Assembly: GCF_016808335.1 (NCBI RefSeq)
Contig: NC_053140.1
Span: 28,266,086 to 28,330,085 of the forward strand
From: Panicum virgatum
Taxonomy: Eukaryota; Streptophyta; Magnoliopsida; Poales; Poaceae
Direction: 5' to 3'
Length of the DNA: 64,000 bases
The translations under genes were made by a program, and so were the position numbers. This document shows, piece after piece, positions 22,956-35,185 of the stretch (the stretch's first letter is position 1; each line of letters opens with the position of its first letter). The notes below the pieces were generated by a model, which was not told where the DNA came from, searched no databases, and saw only the letters and a list, made by a program, of their open reading frames with translations.

Positions 22956-24364
22956 AAAGATTTTACTACCAGCGGGAACCACATACGTGAAGAATCTGGC
23001 CAGCCCCTCACTTAGGGAAAAATCCCTCCGATTATTGGCTAAAATAGTTTACAAGATTACCCATGAAGTTGAGTAGAAATTACCAGCTCTCTATCATCAT
23101 ATAAAGGAAAGATTTAGGGTTCCTCCTCCACCCCATGGCACACGCTCGACTCGGTGCTGCCACCGGTCCTCTGAGGCTCCTCCGCTCCTCCACGCTAGTT
23201 ATATGCAATTATTCTGTTAAAGAAAAAAATGAAGTACTCTAGCAACCAATAAAGACGGCTCATTTTTCAATATTGGTTTGCAAGCAAGTGTTTACTCCTT
23301 GCATAACCATAACAAAGTAAATGAAATGCACATTTACTTTGGAAATACTAAGTGGTTTGCAATGTAGGACCCTATCAAATAAGATGCTCCATTTTCCAAT
23401 ATGAGCAAACCTTTATTCCTCGAATAATCGTAGCGGAATAAAATAAGGTATGCATTGATTTTGGCATCAAGTGCATTTACTCGTGTGTCTATGATGTTAA
23501 ACATGATATGATTACCACATTGTTCTCGATGATAACTCGTAGATCTCAACCATTTTGCTACGTTAAAATGATGGTTTTCTTTTGTTATTGTTGTTTCCGG
23601 GTGCAACCGTATATCAAATTGTAGAGTAGCAATGAGGCAACATGTGGTTGCGTATGAAAAAAAAAACTCAAGATGAGGAGAACATAGCACGTCGAACACG
23701 TTGAACTACCATTCCCCTTGTTCCAAAATACGTGATTGAATAAATAATACATTTGTACTGGTACGTAGTATGCGCCGTATAAAGAACATGAAGTGTCATG
23801 GAGTATCTGTAATGCAAGTGAAGCAATTGCAGTTCATTGATGATCTGCAACATGTCGAGCACCAGCTGGAACAGGGGGGCTGGGGCTCGGAACGGAGGCC
23901 GAACCAGGACCCGCTTGCTCGCAAGTCGCCACCCGCGCGGCCGGTCGGGACCAGCTGTCACCGCCCCGGAGGCCTCTCCCCGGTCCCCACCTGGCCCTCG
24001 TGCTGGCTAGTCACTGCCAACCCATTGGCCCACCGGGCAGTGGCCAGCGAGCGCGAGGCCGCACCCGCAGGGGATTTGAATCGGCAACTGGGTACGCGAA
24101 AGGCAGGCTTTCCGTTACGACCCACCCTGCCGCATCATCATCATCCCCCTTCCTTTATTTTGAACCAGCGGACGAACGCTCTCTCTCTCCCTCCTCTGAG
24201 CTGCCGCAAGCCGCAAAAGGGGAGGAGGCCCACCCCCCACCCCCACCACACCACCCCGCTCCCACTCCACACTGTCAAGAGGGAAGGGGGAGGGCGAAGC
24301 GCCTCCGCGCCCATCCCGATCCGCCCGCCCACCTAACGCCGGTCGCCGATCGGCCGCCGCCGCG
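22956..24364. other. Upstream region and 5' leader of the fimbrin gene
   Basis: 23092-23110 has a TATAAAGG-like stretch, followed by a short 35-codon ORF at 23135-23242 (starts MAHARLGAATG) of unknown meaning. The last 300 bases become GC-rich with CT runs (24178-24200), typical of a cereal 5' UTR. The fimbrin promoter should lie within 23700-24150; I see no strong TATA box there. Confidence 0.45.
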
Positions 24365-27300
24365 ATGGGGTTCGACGGGCTGGTGGTGGTGTCCGACCCC
24401 TACCTGCAGCGCCGCTTCACGCAGGCCGACCTCCGCGCGCTCCAGGCCCAGGTATTATTTCCCTCCGCCACACCACCATCTCGTCGCCAGAGCCCGGTCT
24501 CCGACCGTCACCTCGGCGGCACCGCACTGATTTTGCGGCTTTTGGTGTCTAACAGTATGCGGCGCTACGGGACGCGTCATCCAGCGGGAGGTTGCGGATG
24601 CGGGACCTCCCCGCCGCCATCTCCAGCCTCCGCGGCGCCACCGTCTCGGCCAAGGCCGACGCCGAGAACGAGAACAGCGCGCCAGAACCAGGCCCCGGCC
24701 CGGGCCTCACCGATGAGGAATGGGCCTCCGTGCTCAAAGCCGTCGCGCGCGCCGACGAGAGGCCGCACCAGGACGCCAGCTTCGAGCTCTTCCTCCGCGT
24801 CTACGCCGAGATGCAGCTTCGCCTAAAATCGGCCGGCGCCGGCGCCGGCGCCGGCGGGAAGAAGGCGGCCGGCGGCATCGCCCGCTCCTCGTCCTCCTCC
24901 GCCGTTGCCTTCCTCACGGCGGCCACCACCACGCTGCTGCACACCATCAGCGAGTCCGAGAAGGCGTCCTACGTCGGCCACATCAACGCATACCTCGCTG
25001 AGGATCCGTTCCTTAGGAGCGCGCTCCCCATAGATCCGGCAACCGATCACATCTTCCACGTCACCAAGGACGGCGTCCTCCTATGGTGCGTTTCTGATGC
25101 ACTTTGTGTGTCGTTCCGATCCAGTGATCTTCACTGCCAGTCTGATCTGCCTAGTTTTCGATGGTTCCTCCAGCAAGCTTATTAACTTGGCCGTACCGGG
25201 CACCATTGACGAGAGGGCCATCAACACCAAGAGGGTGCTCAATCTATGGGAGAAGAACGAGAATCATACACTTTGCCTCAACTCCGCCAAGGCCATTGGC
25301 TGCACTGTCGTCAACATCGGCACACAGGACCTCGCGGAAGGGAGGGTAAGATCTGAATCACCCCTTATTGTTTCTATGTGGCCAGCGATCATCGTATTGC
25401 ATATTTATGAGTTATGTTCGTCTTCGTTCATCAGAGTAGAGACGTCATGAATGTTCGGCTTCGTTCCATTTTAGTTGTGTAATTGGGCTCTTTCTGAACT
25501 TGATGTGAGAACATACTAGTGTGAAGTCCATGTGATGTGCGGGACCATAAAGTGTTACCTGTTGCCAGTCTTTATGTTTTTTAGATTCATGTCCGTACCT
25601 CGGGCTTGCTGGTAGTTGACACTTGACCACCATAGCTCAATCATCTATATTAAGTTGGAGGAGTAACATATGGTCCCTTTGATGGTTCCTGTGGCTTTTT
25701 CTTATGCTACTCATTACAAATTCAACATCGTTGAAACTTGTGTCCATGGTAACAAAGAATCAATCAATCTGTATTCTGCCGCTTGATAATCGGTCTGATA
25801 TGAAAGGTTTAGGGTCCTTCAAACTGCCATTAGATTCTCCTGCTAGTTGGTGCTAGGCACTTCATAATTGGTTTGACACTAAAGGTTTAAGGTCCTATAA
25901 GCCACCATTAGACTCTGCTGCAGGTTCAGTAACAATTGGCCTGTACCTTTCTGGTCTTTTGATTTTCATTGTAAGCTATGATCTGTCTGTGCATTGATGA
26001 TTCACTTCATTTTACATCCTCTAAGATCAGATAACTGTCTGTAGAGGGCATTGCAGTGCATACTATTCTATTTTATATGTTAAAAAACTCAAATAACTCT
26101 CTTTTGTGATCTTATTGAACCTTTTTCTCTCTGTTTCCTTGTAGCCTCATCTTGTCCTGGGCTTAATTTCTCAAATAATCAAGGCAAGCTCTTCTCTTTT
26201 GTTATTATTTCCCTGATAATTTCTGTCGATAGGTGTTTGTTTGATGTAAAAAAACTGAATATGCTAACATTTTGTTACAATAATGACCAGATACAACTGT
26301 TGGCAGATGTTAACCTGAAAAGTACACCTCAGTTGGTTGAATTAGTTGAGGACAGCAAGGTAGTGTTTAATTTCTCTTCATTCTACTATGCTTGAAGACT
26401 AATTTGGTCTGTTTCATGGGAAAAATAACTCACTCGCAAAGCTTTAATTGATTATTGCAGGAGATGGAGGAGCTTATGAGTTTGTCTCCTGAAAAGATTC
26501 TATTAAGGTGGATGAACTTTCAACTGAAGAAGGGAGGCTTCCAGAGAACAGTATCAAACTTTTCATCGGATATAAAAGTATGCACATTTGATTGACAGAC
26601 AGTCCACTGTCCAGTCCCTTTTTTTTATTATCACAAAATATAGTATTGTATTTCCCGTTGATGAAATTTCTAATATAGTATTTCTCGTTGCCTCTTAATG
26701 ATGGAGAACCTGCCTCTGCCAAATGCCCAATACAAGCAAGTACAGAGAAAAATACCTCGTTCAGAAGCGAATACACTTATTTGAAATATCAAACTATCTC
26801 AACTAACATCAAAGGAAGTCGAAACCAATTATGTAGGATCATAATTGGCTCCTATGTCCTTGTCACTGTAGTTTGATTGGAAAACCCCAATATTGCATGA
26901 CTGTAGTCATTGTACTTCAAGTAGAAACCCCAGAATGAATTTCTACAATGCTGCAACATTTTCTAGTTGTGTCAATAACCGTATTTACTGAACATATTCC
27001 CCCCTGCTTGATGATATTTCCTGTTTCTTGAATTATGTCCTGTTATATTAAGAATGCTAAATGATAGATGTGCACAAACCTGTATATCAGTTTTTCTAGT
27101 TTCAACCTTAGTTCAGCATGAAGCTCTTTTCTTTACATTTGGAACCTGGAAAATACAGGACAGTGAAGCGTATGCGTGTCTATTGAATGTCCTGGCACCT
27201 GAGTGCAGTGCAAAACCATCCGCAATGTCAGTAAAAGATCTGCTTCATAGAGCAAGATTAGTCCTTGAGCATGCAGATAGGATGGGCTGCAAAAGATACC

Positions 27301-30300
27301 TGACTCCAAAAGACATAGTTGATGGTTTACCAAATCTAAACCTTGCATTTGTGGCTCATATTTTCCAGAAAAGGTATGATTTATTTTATATAAATTATCA
27401 AAAATCTCATCATGTTTTTAATTTTATAAGAGTCATCTTTGTATTGATATTTTCACATAGGGACATTAAATATATGCAATGGTGTCTAAAAACTGTGGTT
27501 AGCATGTGATACTTGCTACTACCCTGGCTATCATGCTGTAGTAATCATATGAAAATATATTTATCAAACCAGTTTTGTTTTCATGGCATTATTTTTCTTT
27601 TATCTTTTCATTCACTAATATAACTAGTTGGTTATCTCCTAGGAAAATTACCAACTCTAACATATTTTATTCTGATTTAAAAGCAATGTCATTTTGCATA
27701 ATTGACTTAAATTGAGTGTAATTCGTGCACAGATATGCCTCAAACTCTTCACACATATATATTATCTATAATTCTCAACAAGAAGTTAAATAGCATTCCT
27801 AATTTCATATCTCAGCGACAAGGTATGGTGTTTTGTTGAGAAATCTTTAGGCTGGGAGCTAATATGTCAGCTGTATAAGAATATGTTGAAAAGATCATAA
27901 TGCAATTTTTTCCTGTTGCGTTTCCGTTTGATCGAACTGTGTGTGCATTTGTAGAAAAAAGAAAGTTATGTTTTTTCATTTACTATATTTAGCAGTGTTT
28001 GAATGGTTTGGGGTAGCCTGATTGTAAACAACCCGTTTTCATCTTGAAACAAGTTTGGGGTAGCAGTGATAGTGGAGCTGAAATCGGCAGTAAACTTCTT
28101 TCGTTTTCTAAATGCTTTCTCTCTATTCTCCTTTTATTGCAGAAATGGGTTGTCCAAACAGATGAAACAAGTTTCCTTTGTGGATGGACTCTCTGATGAT
28201 GCTCAAGTTTCCAGGGAAGAAAGGTCATTCCGGCTGTGGATTAACAGCCTTGGAATTTCCACTTACATCAACAACGTATTTGAAGACCTTAGAAATGGGT
28301 AGGGCATATTTTCACCATCTTAATGATCAACCTGATTCTGTCTCTGATACTTCATCCTTGAATTGTAGATGGGTTCTCCTTGAGGTGATTGACAAGATTG
28401 CTCCTGGCTCAGTTAACTGGAAGATGGCAAATTGTCCGCCAATAAAACTACCGTTCAAGAAAGTTGAAAACTGCAACCAAGTTTTGAAGATCGGAAAAGA
28501 ATTGAAGTTTTCCCTGGTGAATATTGCTGGAAATGATATTGTGCAAGGGAACAAGAAACTGATATTAGGTAAGTTACCAGTTACATAGATTATATCTCAG
28601 CAACATAGGGGTCCTGTAAAAGAGTGATTATATTGCTTTTGATTTTGCAATTAATTTGTAGGTGAATAAATGATCATAAACTGTGCCTGTACAAGTTTAT
28701 TGTCAGTTTTCAGTTGCACTCATGAAGATAGAGCATGCCAATAAAACTACAATGTATGGATGTCACATAAACTGTGCCTGTACAAGTTCACTGTCAGTTT
28801 TCAGTTGCACTCATGAAGTTAGAGCATGCCAAACTACAGAACTGTTTAATGATGATATTCACATTTGAAATTCTGCATTCCTATCATTGGGAAGCATGAA
28901 ATACAATGAATCTTTTTGTTCAGGTTTTATATGGCATGCATCTGATTTAGTTAGTTCCCCATTGAGCATATAGTCTTTCTCTTGCAACTTTTGATTGACC
29001 ATATAATAAAATGGTACATTTATCCCAGCTTTTCTATGGCAATTGATGCGGTACAACATTCTTCAACTGCTGAAGAATCTTAGATTTCACTCAAATGGAA
29101 AAGAGATCACAGATAATGACATATTGGTATGGGCCAATAAAAAAGTAAAAGATTCTGGAAAGCACCAATCTCGTATGGAAAGTTTCAAGGTACGTACCAT
29201 TCAATATATTTCCTATTGTGCATCACTAATTCTTTATAATTGCATCACTAGTAGCAGTTAAGTTGCTTAGTTGTTTATTCTTTGATATGCCATCATATTA
29301 TAAATTGTAGATAGTTGTATATAAGGTGGATAAACTTCCGGAACTGTTTTGAAAAGCTTCATATAATTGCATCACTAGCAGAGTAGCAGTTAAGTTACTT
29401 AGCTGTTTACTCTTGATATGTAATCATATTATAGGTTAGTAAGTTAGTTGCTGTTAGTAAGTTAGTTAGTTGGTTAGTTACATTGCAATGCTATAATGCT
29501 GGCCAGTATTTATGTAGCTGATGTTACTATCAAGTCCAACAAGGCACAAAAATTGTATAATGGTTTCATGCTGAACGTTTTAACTACAATTGCCTATTGT
29601 TTTTTACTCAAAGGTGATACTTATGGTTCATGCATCAAATTACATTTACTAACTACAGGATAGAAGCCTTTCAAGTGGCACCTTTTTCCTTGACTTACTA
29701 AGTGCTGTGGAGCCTCGAGTTGTGAATTGGAGCCTTGTGACGAAAGGAGAAAAAGGTTCATCTCTTTCTCTTATGCTTCTGCAATTTTTGGATCTCTATA
29801 TGTTCTCATTAACCCCATATTTCTGTTCATTTATTATGATATGGAATTAAGAATCTCCATCTCATGCAAAGTTAACACACCCACATTGCTTAGGTTTCTA
29901 CTTTTATCTTAATTACTACCTATTTATCGTACTCCTTGCATTCAGCAACTCTACTCGCATAGAAGCTACCTTTCACTGTCATTTTTGCTAGTTTTCCTGA
30001 CAACAATGTCATGTCAAGTCACCAGATTAAATGAATGCATACCGTACATGTTTGTCAAAGCCTGGTTCCTCAAAATTTTAATTTTCTTTTTCTGTATAGA
30101 TGAAGAGAAGCAAATGAATGCTTCATACATCATTTCTGTGGCTAGGAAGCTTGGTTGCTCCATTTTCTTGTTGCCAGAAGATATATTGGAGGTAATAAAT
30201 TTGATTGAGTAAATTTAATCTGCCATTTTATTTTGTAATTTATTGATTTTTCTAATGAATTATTGTTTGTAGCAGCAATTAGATTGGTGTGTTACTGTAA

Positions 30301-30726
30301 AACATCCATTCGCATTCACTTTGGTTGGTGTGTCTCTAAAATATCCATTTGCTGCATTCACAACTACTCTAATTTTCATTTATCAATTCAGGCTGGTTAG
30401 TGCTATTACAATTCAGGCAGACAGTGTTATCCCAAATTCAGTTCATGGTGTTGTCCGGAAACAACTCAATTCTTTAATAAAATATCCTAATTTCTCTTGT
30501 GATGTCAAGTTGGTTACGATCTGCAAAATTGTTAATGTTTAACTTCTCTCAGGTGAACCAGAAAATGATGCTAACTCTGACAGCAAGCATCATGTACTGG
30601 TATTTGAAAAGGCCAACATCACATTCATTAGACTCTGAAAATGGGAGTTCATGTGAGACAAGCTCTACCACAACTTCAGACGATTCTGCATCTGAATCAT
30701 CATTCGATGACAATGCAGCTAGATAG
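24365..30726 (+). CDS. Fimbrin (plastin), actin-bundling protein, 13 exons
   Basis: Fimbrins cross-link actin filaments in the cytoplasm through two actin-binding domains, each made of two calponin-homology (CH) domains. Exons: 24365-24451, 24556-25085, 25174-25345, 26145-26183, 26291-26359, 26461-26577, 27159-27373, 28143-28298, 28369-28568, 29029-29189, 29659-29755, 30100-30191, 30553-30726. All junctions keep the frame and give 702 aa, within the plant fimbrin range. The N-terminus ([20 protein letters not shown]) is the degenerate EF-hand part. CH1 is about 150-270 ([19 protein letters not shown]), CH2 about 300-410, CH3 about 434-545 ([18 protein letters not shown]), CH4 about 545-650. 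The C-terminal 45 residues are Ser/Asp/Glu-rich. Residues 116-135 hold a Gly/Ala-rich insert. Intron 4 uses a GC donor. No lesions are visible. Confidence 0.96.
26184..26290 (+). other. GC-AG intron of the fimbrin gene
   Basis: Exon 4 ends ATCAAG and is followed by GCAAGC rather than GT; the acceptor is GACCAG before ATACAACTG. The CH1 protein reads correctly only with this donor. AAG|GCAAG is the normal strong context for GC donors. Confidence 0.88.
28675..28833. repeat. Tandem duplication in fimbrin intron 9
   Basis: About 68 bp beginning CATAAACTGTGCCTGTACAA occurs at 28675-28742 and 28766-28833 with few differences, period 91. Confidence 0.85.
29231..29435. repeat. Direct duplication in fimbrin intron 10
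   Basis: ATAATTGCATCACTAG ... GTAGCAGTTAAGTT(G/A)CTTAG ... ATCATATTATA is present twice, at about 29235-29310 and 29360-29435. The copies have diverged slightly. Confidence 0.75.
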
Positions 30727-31634
30727 AAGTGCAAGGATCATGAAGCGAAATGATCCAACTTGTCTTTTTGAAAACTTGAAATACTCCTCGTCCCAGCGGC
30801 GGTGTTGACTGTGTTCTTGATTCGTTGCTGTAATTTTAAGAGCAAATGCATTCAAGACAGTGAGTTTATTTGTGAGTTTTGTAGTGTGAAAATTTGATTG
30901 GGTGAGAGATTGTGTAACATCCTGTAAATATTGGCACAGGTAGCCTACATTTGTAAAATCATAGTGACAGTGGATTGCTAGAAATCCAGAGTTTGGTTTT
31001 CTTGGGCATTTTTGCTTTGAAGGACAAGATACTGCTGGTTCTAGTTTAGGCTAGAACAAGTTGCGCACAATAAATCTGTGTTCTAATTAGGATGTTAAAA
31101 CATTTAATAACATGCTTATTTAAAGAAAATAAAAGTAAGAACATGGAGGTGCCGACCCGTTTTGCATACCATTTTGTGGTCATATACAGATTTGCACATG
31201 CTTTATCCTCCAAATGTATTTCGTTCTAGATTTCAATTCTGTGGTCAAACATTCTAGTGTAAGACAATTAGAATTTTTTTTACTTTAATGAAGATTACTT
31301 TAATTGTAAAATGTTCAAACACATGTATTTGTGCTCTTAAAGTAAATATTTTTAATAAGTTACTGATGGTCAAGGTTCCAATACTTTTGGGGAAAGAACT
31401 TTGTGGAAATTATTAGGTACTGTGACCAAAGGAAGCACTATATGTTCCTACAGCTCTCTGGGGTGTCCACAGTGTGGATTGAAAGTTGTTGTAAGTAATC
31501 TTCTTTATCACTTACTTTGAAGGTATTGATTAAAGCCTGAAACAACTTGAATATATATCCAAGTTCACTAAAGCATGCTTAATGACACAAGCATCACTCT
31601 AGGCCCTTGGGCTTGACATGTGTTTAACAAGTTA
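30727..31634. other. Fimbrin 3' UTR and intergenic DNA
   Basis: The fimbrin 3' UTR probably spans 30727 to about 31100; an AATAAA lies at 31069-31074. The remainder is AT-rich with no gene seen. Confidence 0.5.
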
Positions 31635-31639
31635 CAAGT

Positions 31640-31947
31640 TGTTATGGGTAGAAAGTACTGTTCACGCCATGAACAGTAATGGTCTAGGATATTAGAAAAG
31701 ATTAGATTAGATTGGTTTGTTATTTTCTTAAATTTAGAGATTGATTTCTTAAGAGTTAAGTCAGGATTTCTTAAGAGTCAAGTCAGCCCATCTATATAAG
31801 GATGGGAATGTATCTCTTTTAGTCAAGCAATGAAGAAAGAACAAACAATCCAAACCCCCCAAATACTCTAGTCTCCCTCCACGCCGACTTTGCCCGGCCA
31901 TCTTCCTGGCAATGGTCTATCCCCCAAATGAACTAGGGTTCATAGCA
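31640..31947 (+). repeat. Left LTR of the inverted-LTR insertion
   Basis: 308 bp, TGTTATGGG ... TTCATAGCA, with a TATATAAGG promoter-like motif near 31793-31801. The PBS TGGTATCAGCA starts at 31950. Confidence 0.9.
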
Positions 31948-31949
31948 TC

Positions 31950-31960
31950 TGGTATCAGCA
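31950..31960 (+). other. Primer binding site of the inverted-LTR insertion
   Basis: TGGTATCAGCA resembles the initiator-Met PBS TGGTATCAGAGC with a difference near its end, two bases past the LTR. Confidence 0.75.
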
Positions 31961-32048
31961 TCCAGGCGTTCCTCCACCACCCCGCCGCTCAACCCCACCA
32001 TGCCGTCGCCGCCGCCACTTCGTTGCCATCATATTGGCTACATCCCTG

Positions 32049-32540
32049 ATGGCCGAGCCAACCACCACGGACCTTGCGGCCCTCCTCCGGACGCTGTCCG
32101 CATCTTTCGAGTCCTTGCAGGCCAAGGTCGAGAGGCTCGGGCAGGAGCTCCCTGCGGCCGCCTCCTCCGGTCCCCGCCGGTCGACCTCCGGCGAACACCA
32201 CAGCGACCGACCACCGCAATTCCAGCAGATCGACTTCCTCAAGTATGATGGCAAATCAGATCCGCTAGCGTTCATCAACCGCTGCGAGTCCTACTTACTT
32301 CAGCAGCACATCATGGAAGAGGAGAAGGTCTGGATGGCCTCCTCCAACTTGGCAGCCGGCGCCCATCTATGGTACATCTAGGTCCAGCGCGACGAGGGCA
32401 CGCCACCATGGCGCCACTTCACCGAGCTGCTGCATCTTCGCTTCGAACCTCCCCCAGCACCATCACCCTCGCCCCCTTGCCATCAACACCAGGGCATCCT
32501 TCCAGTGCCGCAGCGCCTGGCGGTGCCAGCCCCGCTCAGA
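32049..32540 (+). pseudogene. Truncated retrotransposon gag
   Basis: From the ATG at 32049 (MAEPTTTDLAALLRTLSASF) the frame encodes a coiled N-terminus, then a gag core (FLKYDGKSDPLAFINRCESY ... AAGAHLWY). A TAG at 32379-32381 breaks it, and the same frame then reads QRDEGTPPWRHFTELLHLRF. The gag stops at the junction with the inverted LTR, so no capsid end, protease or pol is present. Confidence 0.85.
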
Positions 32541-32865
32541 TGCTATGAACTCTAGTTCGTTTGGGGGATAGAGAGGATAACCATTGCCAGGAAGATGGCC
32601 GGGCAAAGTCAGCGTGGAGGGAGACTAGAGTATTTGGGGGATTTGGATTGTTTGTTCTTTCTTCATTATTGCTTGACTAAAAGAGATACAATCCCATCCT
32701 TATATAGATGGGCTGACTTAACTCTTAAAAAATCCTGACTTAACCCTTAAGAAACCAATATCTAAATTTAAGGAAATAACAAACCAAACCAATCTAATCT
32801 AATCTTTTCTAATATCCTAGACTCATCACTGTTCACAGCGTGAACAATACTTTCTACCCATAACA
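32541..32865 (-). repeat. Right LTR of the insertion, inverted
   Basis: The 325-bp reverse complement of 31640-31947, a little longer through small indels (extra bases near the AACGAACTAGAG and TTGGTTTGG parts). Begins TGCTATGAAC and ends CCCATAACA. Confidence 0.9.
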
Positions 32866-32870
32866 CAAGT

Positions 32871-33298
32871 ACTCAGTGGAAGTGTCTGATGTTTTAGTTT
32901 GTCTTAAGTCAAGCTTCTCTAAATTTCATCAATAAAATTGTTGCTATATGGTGCAAAGAAATGGCTATTATTATTTATGAGTTGTGTCCATCCCATGATT
33001 TTTGGACGGGATGATTACCGCCTGGTATTGCCTTCTAGCGTCCTGTATAATTCCTCCACATAACCTTTGAAGCAGGGAAGAAGCCATTCCCTGCTTGATT
33101 GGTGGAAGAATATTCATTTGCTATTTAACTGATTTGTAATTTGACATGTGTCCCGGTCCAAAGGCGAGATCCTTCCTTGTATTAATGCAACAACTGCAGC
33201 TTTTGTTTAATAACAAGACAACTGCAGCTTGAGCATGCAGTGCTCAGCTTCGTCAGTTAGTCCGTATTTAATAGAAGGATTAGCGAGGCGACCTGACC
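32871..33298. other. Intergenic DNA without recognised features
   Basis: AT-rich; no ORF with protein similarity and no clear repeat. Confidence 0.4.
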
Positions 33299-33301
33299 TA
33301 A

Positions 33302-33496
33302 GGCCAGCTTTAATGGAGGTTTCATGGAGAATTTTATGGCATTAAATATCATCAATTTTGCTGACGTGGCAAGGGGAGAGAAGGATGAAATTTTATGGGA
33401 TGTGAAGAGAGTTTCATCATTATGAAACTCATCTGACACGATTATCTAGTTTCCAGTCTAGATATCTGTGTCCATAAAACTACACAGAGACTGGCC
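33302..33496. mobile_element. Tourist-like MITE
   Basis: Ends GGCCAG ... CTGGCC with TAA on both sides (33299-33301 and 33497-33499), the 3-bp duplication of PIF/Harbinger elements. The interior includes GCTGACGTGGCAAGG, a word frequent in a common grass MITE family. Confidence 0.7.
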
Positions 33497-33499
33497 TAA

Positions 33500-34548
33500 C
33501 TCCGGTGTGGTTTGCCCGCTAAACTGCTCTGGCGCATCTCTTGTTTCGCGGTCTCACCTCGACACCTCCAGGCAGCGTGGGCAAATGAGGATTATTGAGG
33601 GCAAGTGGAGAGCAGGTTCCGATCCGCCCAAAGGAGCTCCTACTCGTACGTGTGAAAGGCTGACAACGGCTACTTCCAAGTACGGCACGCTGGTCCCCGT
33701 GGTACGCTCGGTGTCGCTGCTTCCGCGACCCCTGCGCCCGCGCCCGTGCCCGCGTGGTGATGGACACAATCTGTTCGGCTAGCGAGCAGCAGCACTACTG
33801 GTCTTTTTTTTATTCTTTCTCATCTGAAATACTATTGAATTAGTCAAAAATGGGCGATTTCTAGAGTCGAAATCGCCCAAAGAAGCTCCTACAATCCGTT
33901 CGATAAACCTCTCACTCACGTGCTGATCGGCGCCTCCTCCCATGACAGAAGATGCCCGCGCGGCCGTGCCACCCACTCCGCCCTTCGCGGAGCCTTTTTG
34001 CCTGATCGGCTCGTCGCCCCTCGCCCCTAAAACCACGTTTGATCGCTCAACAACGACCACGGATTGATCAAAAAAAAAAAAAAAAACAACGACCACGGAC
34101 GGGACGTAATCGTCGTTGCGGTACAACACCATTGGGAACCCACTTACCGATTAACTACGTCGTAGCCGTCGTAGGGCGGGCAACGGGCGATCATTATGGC
34201 TAACAGACTCATTTGTAACGTGCCAAACTCAACTCAACCGTGCCGTGCCGTGCCGTGGACCATGGTGTATGGCTCAATGTACGGCGGACCGGCCTGCTGG
34301 CTTTGACATTCGCTGGCCGCGCACAACGGGCAAACGGGCCCACAGTTTTCCTTCCCCACCAAACTTGCACCACGGCCAAATTGGTTCCCTTGATAGGTTG
34401 ATATAGTACTGATATTGTACCGTGCATGTTTTCAGTTCACAAAATATATTTCTGATGAACCCATAACAAGCAACCAACAACAATTTATGCACGACGCTAC
34501 GCTTAATCCAACTGGTATTTGGCAATTTGTTGTCGGGGATTTCCCTTC
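33500..34548. other. Intergenic DNA
   Basis: Mixed composition with an A-run of about 19 at 34068-34086 and a GTGCCGTGCCGTGCCGTG microsatellite near 34240. No gene supported. Confidence 0.4.
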
Positions 34549-34556
34549 TTGCTAGT

Positions 34557-34741
34557 CAAGGTTTTAAATCTCCGGCTATAGCTTTCGCTATCTCCGGCTA
34601 TAGCTGTTTGAGAGAAATTTAGCTAAGTTTTTTTCATGTACAATTTAGCTCTTAGCTACCGCTATAGGCCAGCTATAGCTGGCTATAGCATGTTTTTGGA
34701 CATCGATAGCTAAATGGCTTAGCCCGCTATTTAAAACATTG
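34557..34741. mobile_element. hAT-type MITE with CTATAGC repeats
   Basis: Ends CAAGGTTTTAAAT ... ATTTAAAACATTG, with a perfect 8-bp duplication TTGCTAGT at 34549-34556 and 34742-34749. The inside repeats GGCTATAGC in both directions. Confidence 0.88.
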
Positions 34742-35185
34742 TTGCTAGTGCAGGTGAATGTGTGAATTTAAAATCTGCCAGTATTTGTAAGTTTTGTTCA
34801 AAAAAACATCAGTGACAAGTAAAACCAAGGGTAATCTTCTTTTTTCTTCCCTTTTGTGTATCCTTGTCAATTTTAGACATAACTGTCGAGTGGACTAAGA
34901 AAACATTCTAGTACCTGCAAAACAAAGATTTGCAGAGAGTAGTCAATCCAAAAATGGCCCTAAAAAATAATTTCCTATGATCATAGAGCGTGACAGCACA
35001 TCTGAAACGGGGCCTCCAAGAACCTACCCGTTTGTTCCCATTCCCATCTCCATCTCCCTCGCAACTCAAGAGTGCCTTCCCGTCATGCTAACGGAGAATG
35101 CCAACAGGGAAAATGCGGTTGCAGTGCCGCACGGCTCTCGAGGTCAGGTCCAAGCCGGACTAGGAATAGAATAGTCACACCTAAT

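Larger units (their letters stand above)
31640..32865 (+). mobile_element. LTR-retrotransposon insertion with LTRs in inverted orientation
   Basis: The left LTR (31640-31947) is direct, followed by a tRNA-Met-type PBS and a truncated gag. At the right end, 32541-32865 is the reverse complement of the left LTR. Both outer ends are therefore the same LTR end (TGTTATGGG outward). A perfect 5-bp duplication CAAGT flanks the unit at 31635-31639 and 32866-32870. The 1226-bp unit thus behaves as one insertion, unlike a normal element with direct LTRs. At the inner right border the LTR is joined to gag, with TCTG shared by both LTR borders. Confidence 0.9.

Noticed and set aside
34068..34086. A-run as the tail of a retroposed gene
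   Set aside because: No gene-like sequence precedes it on either strand and no target duplication is visible.
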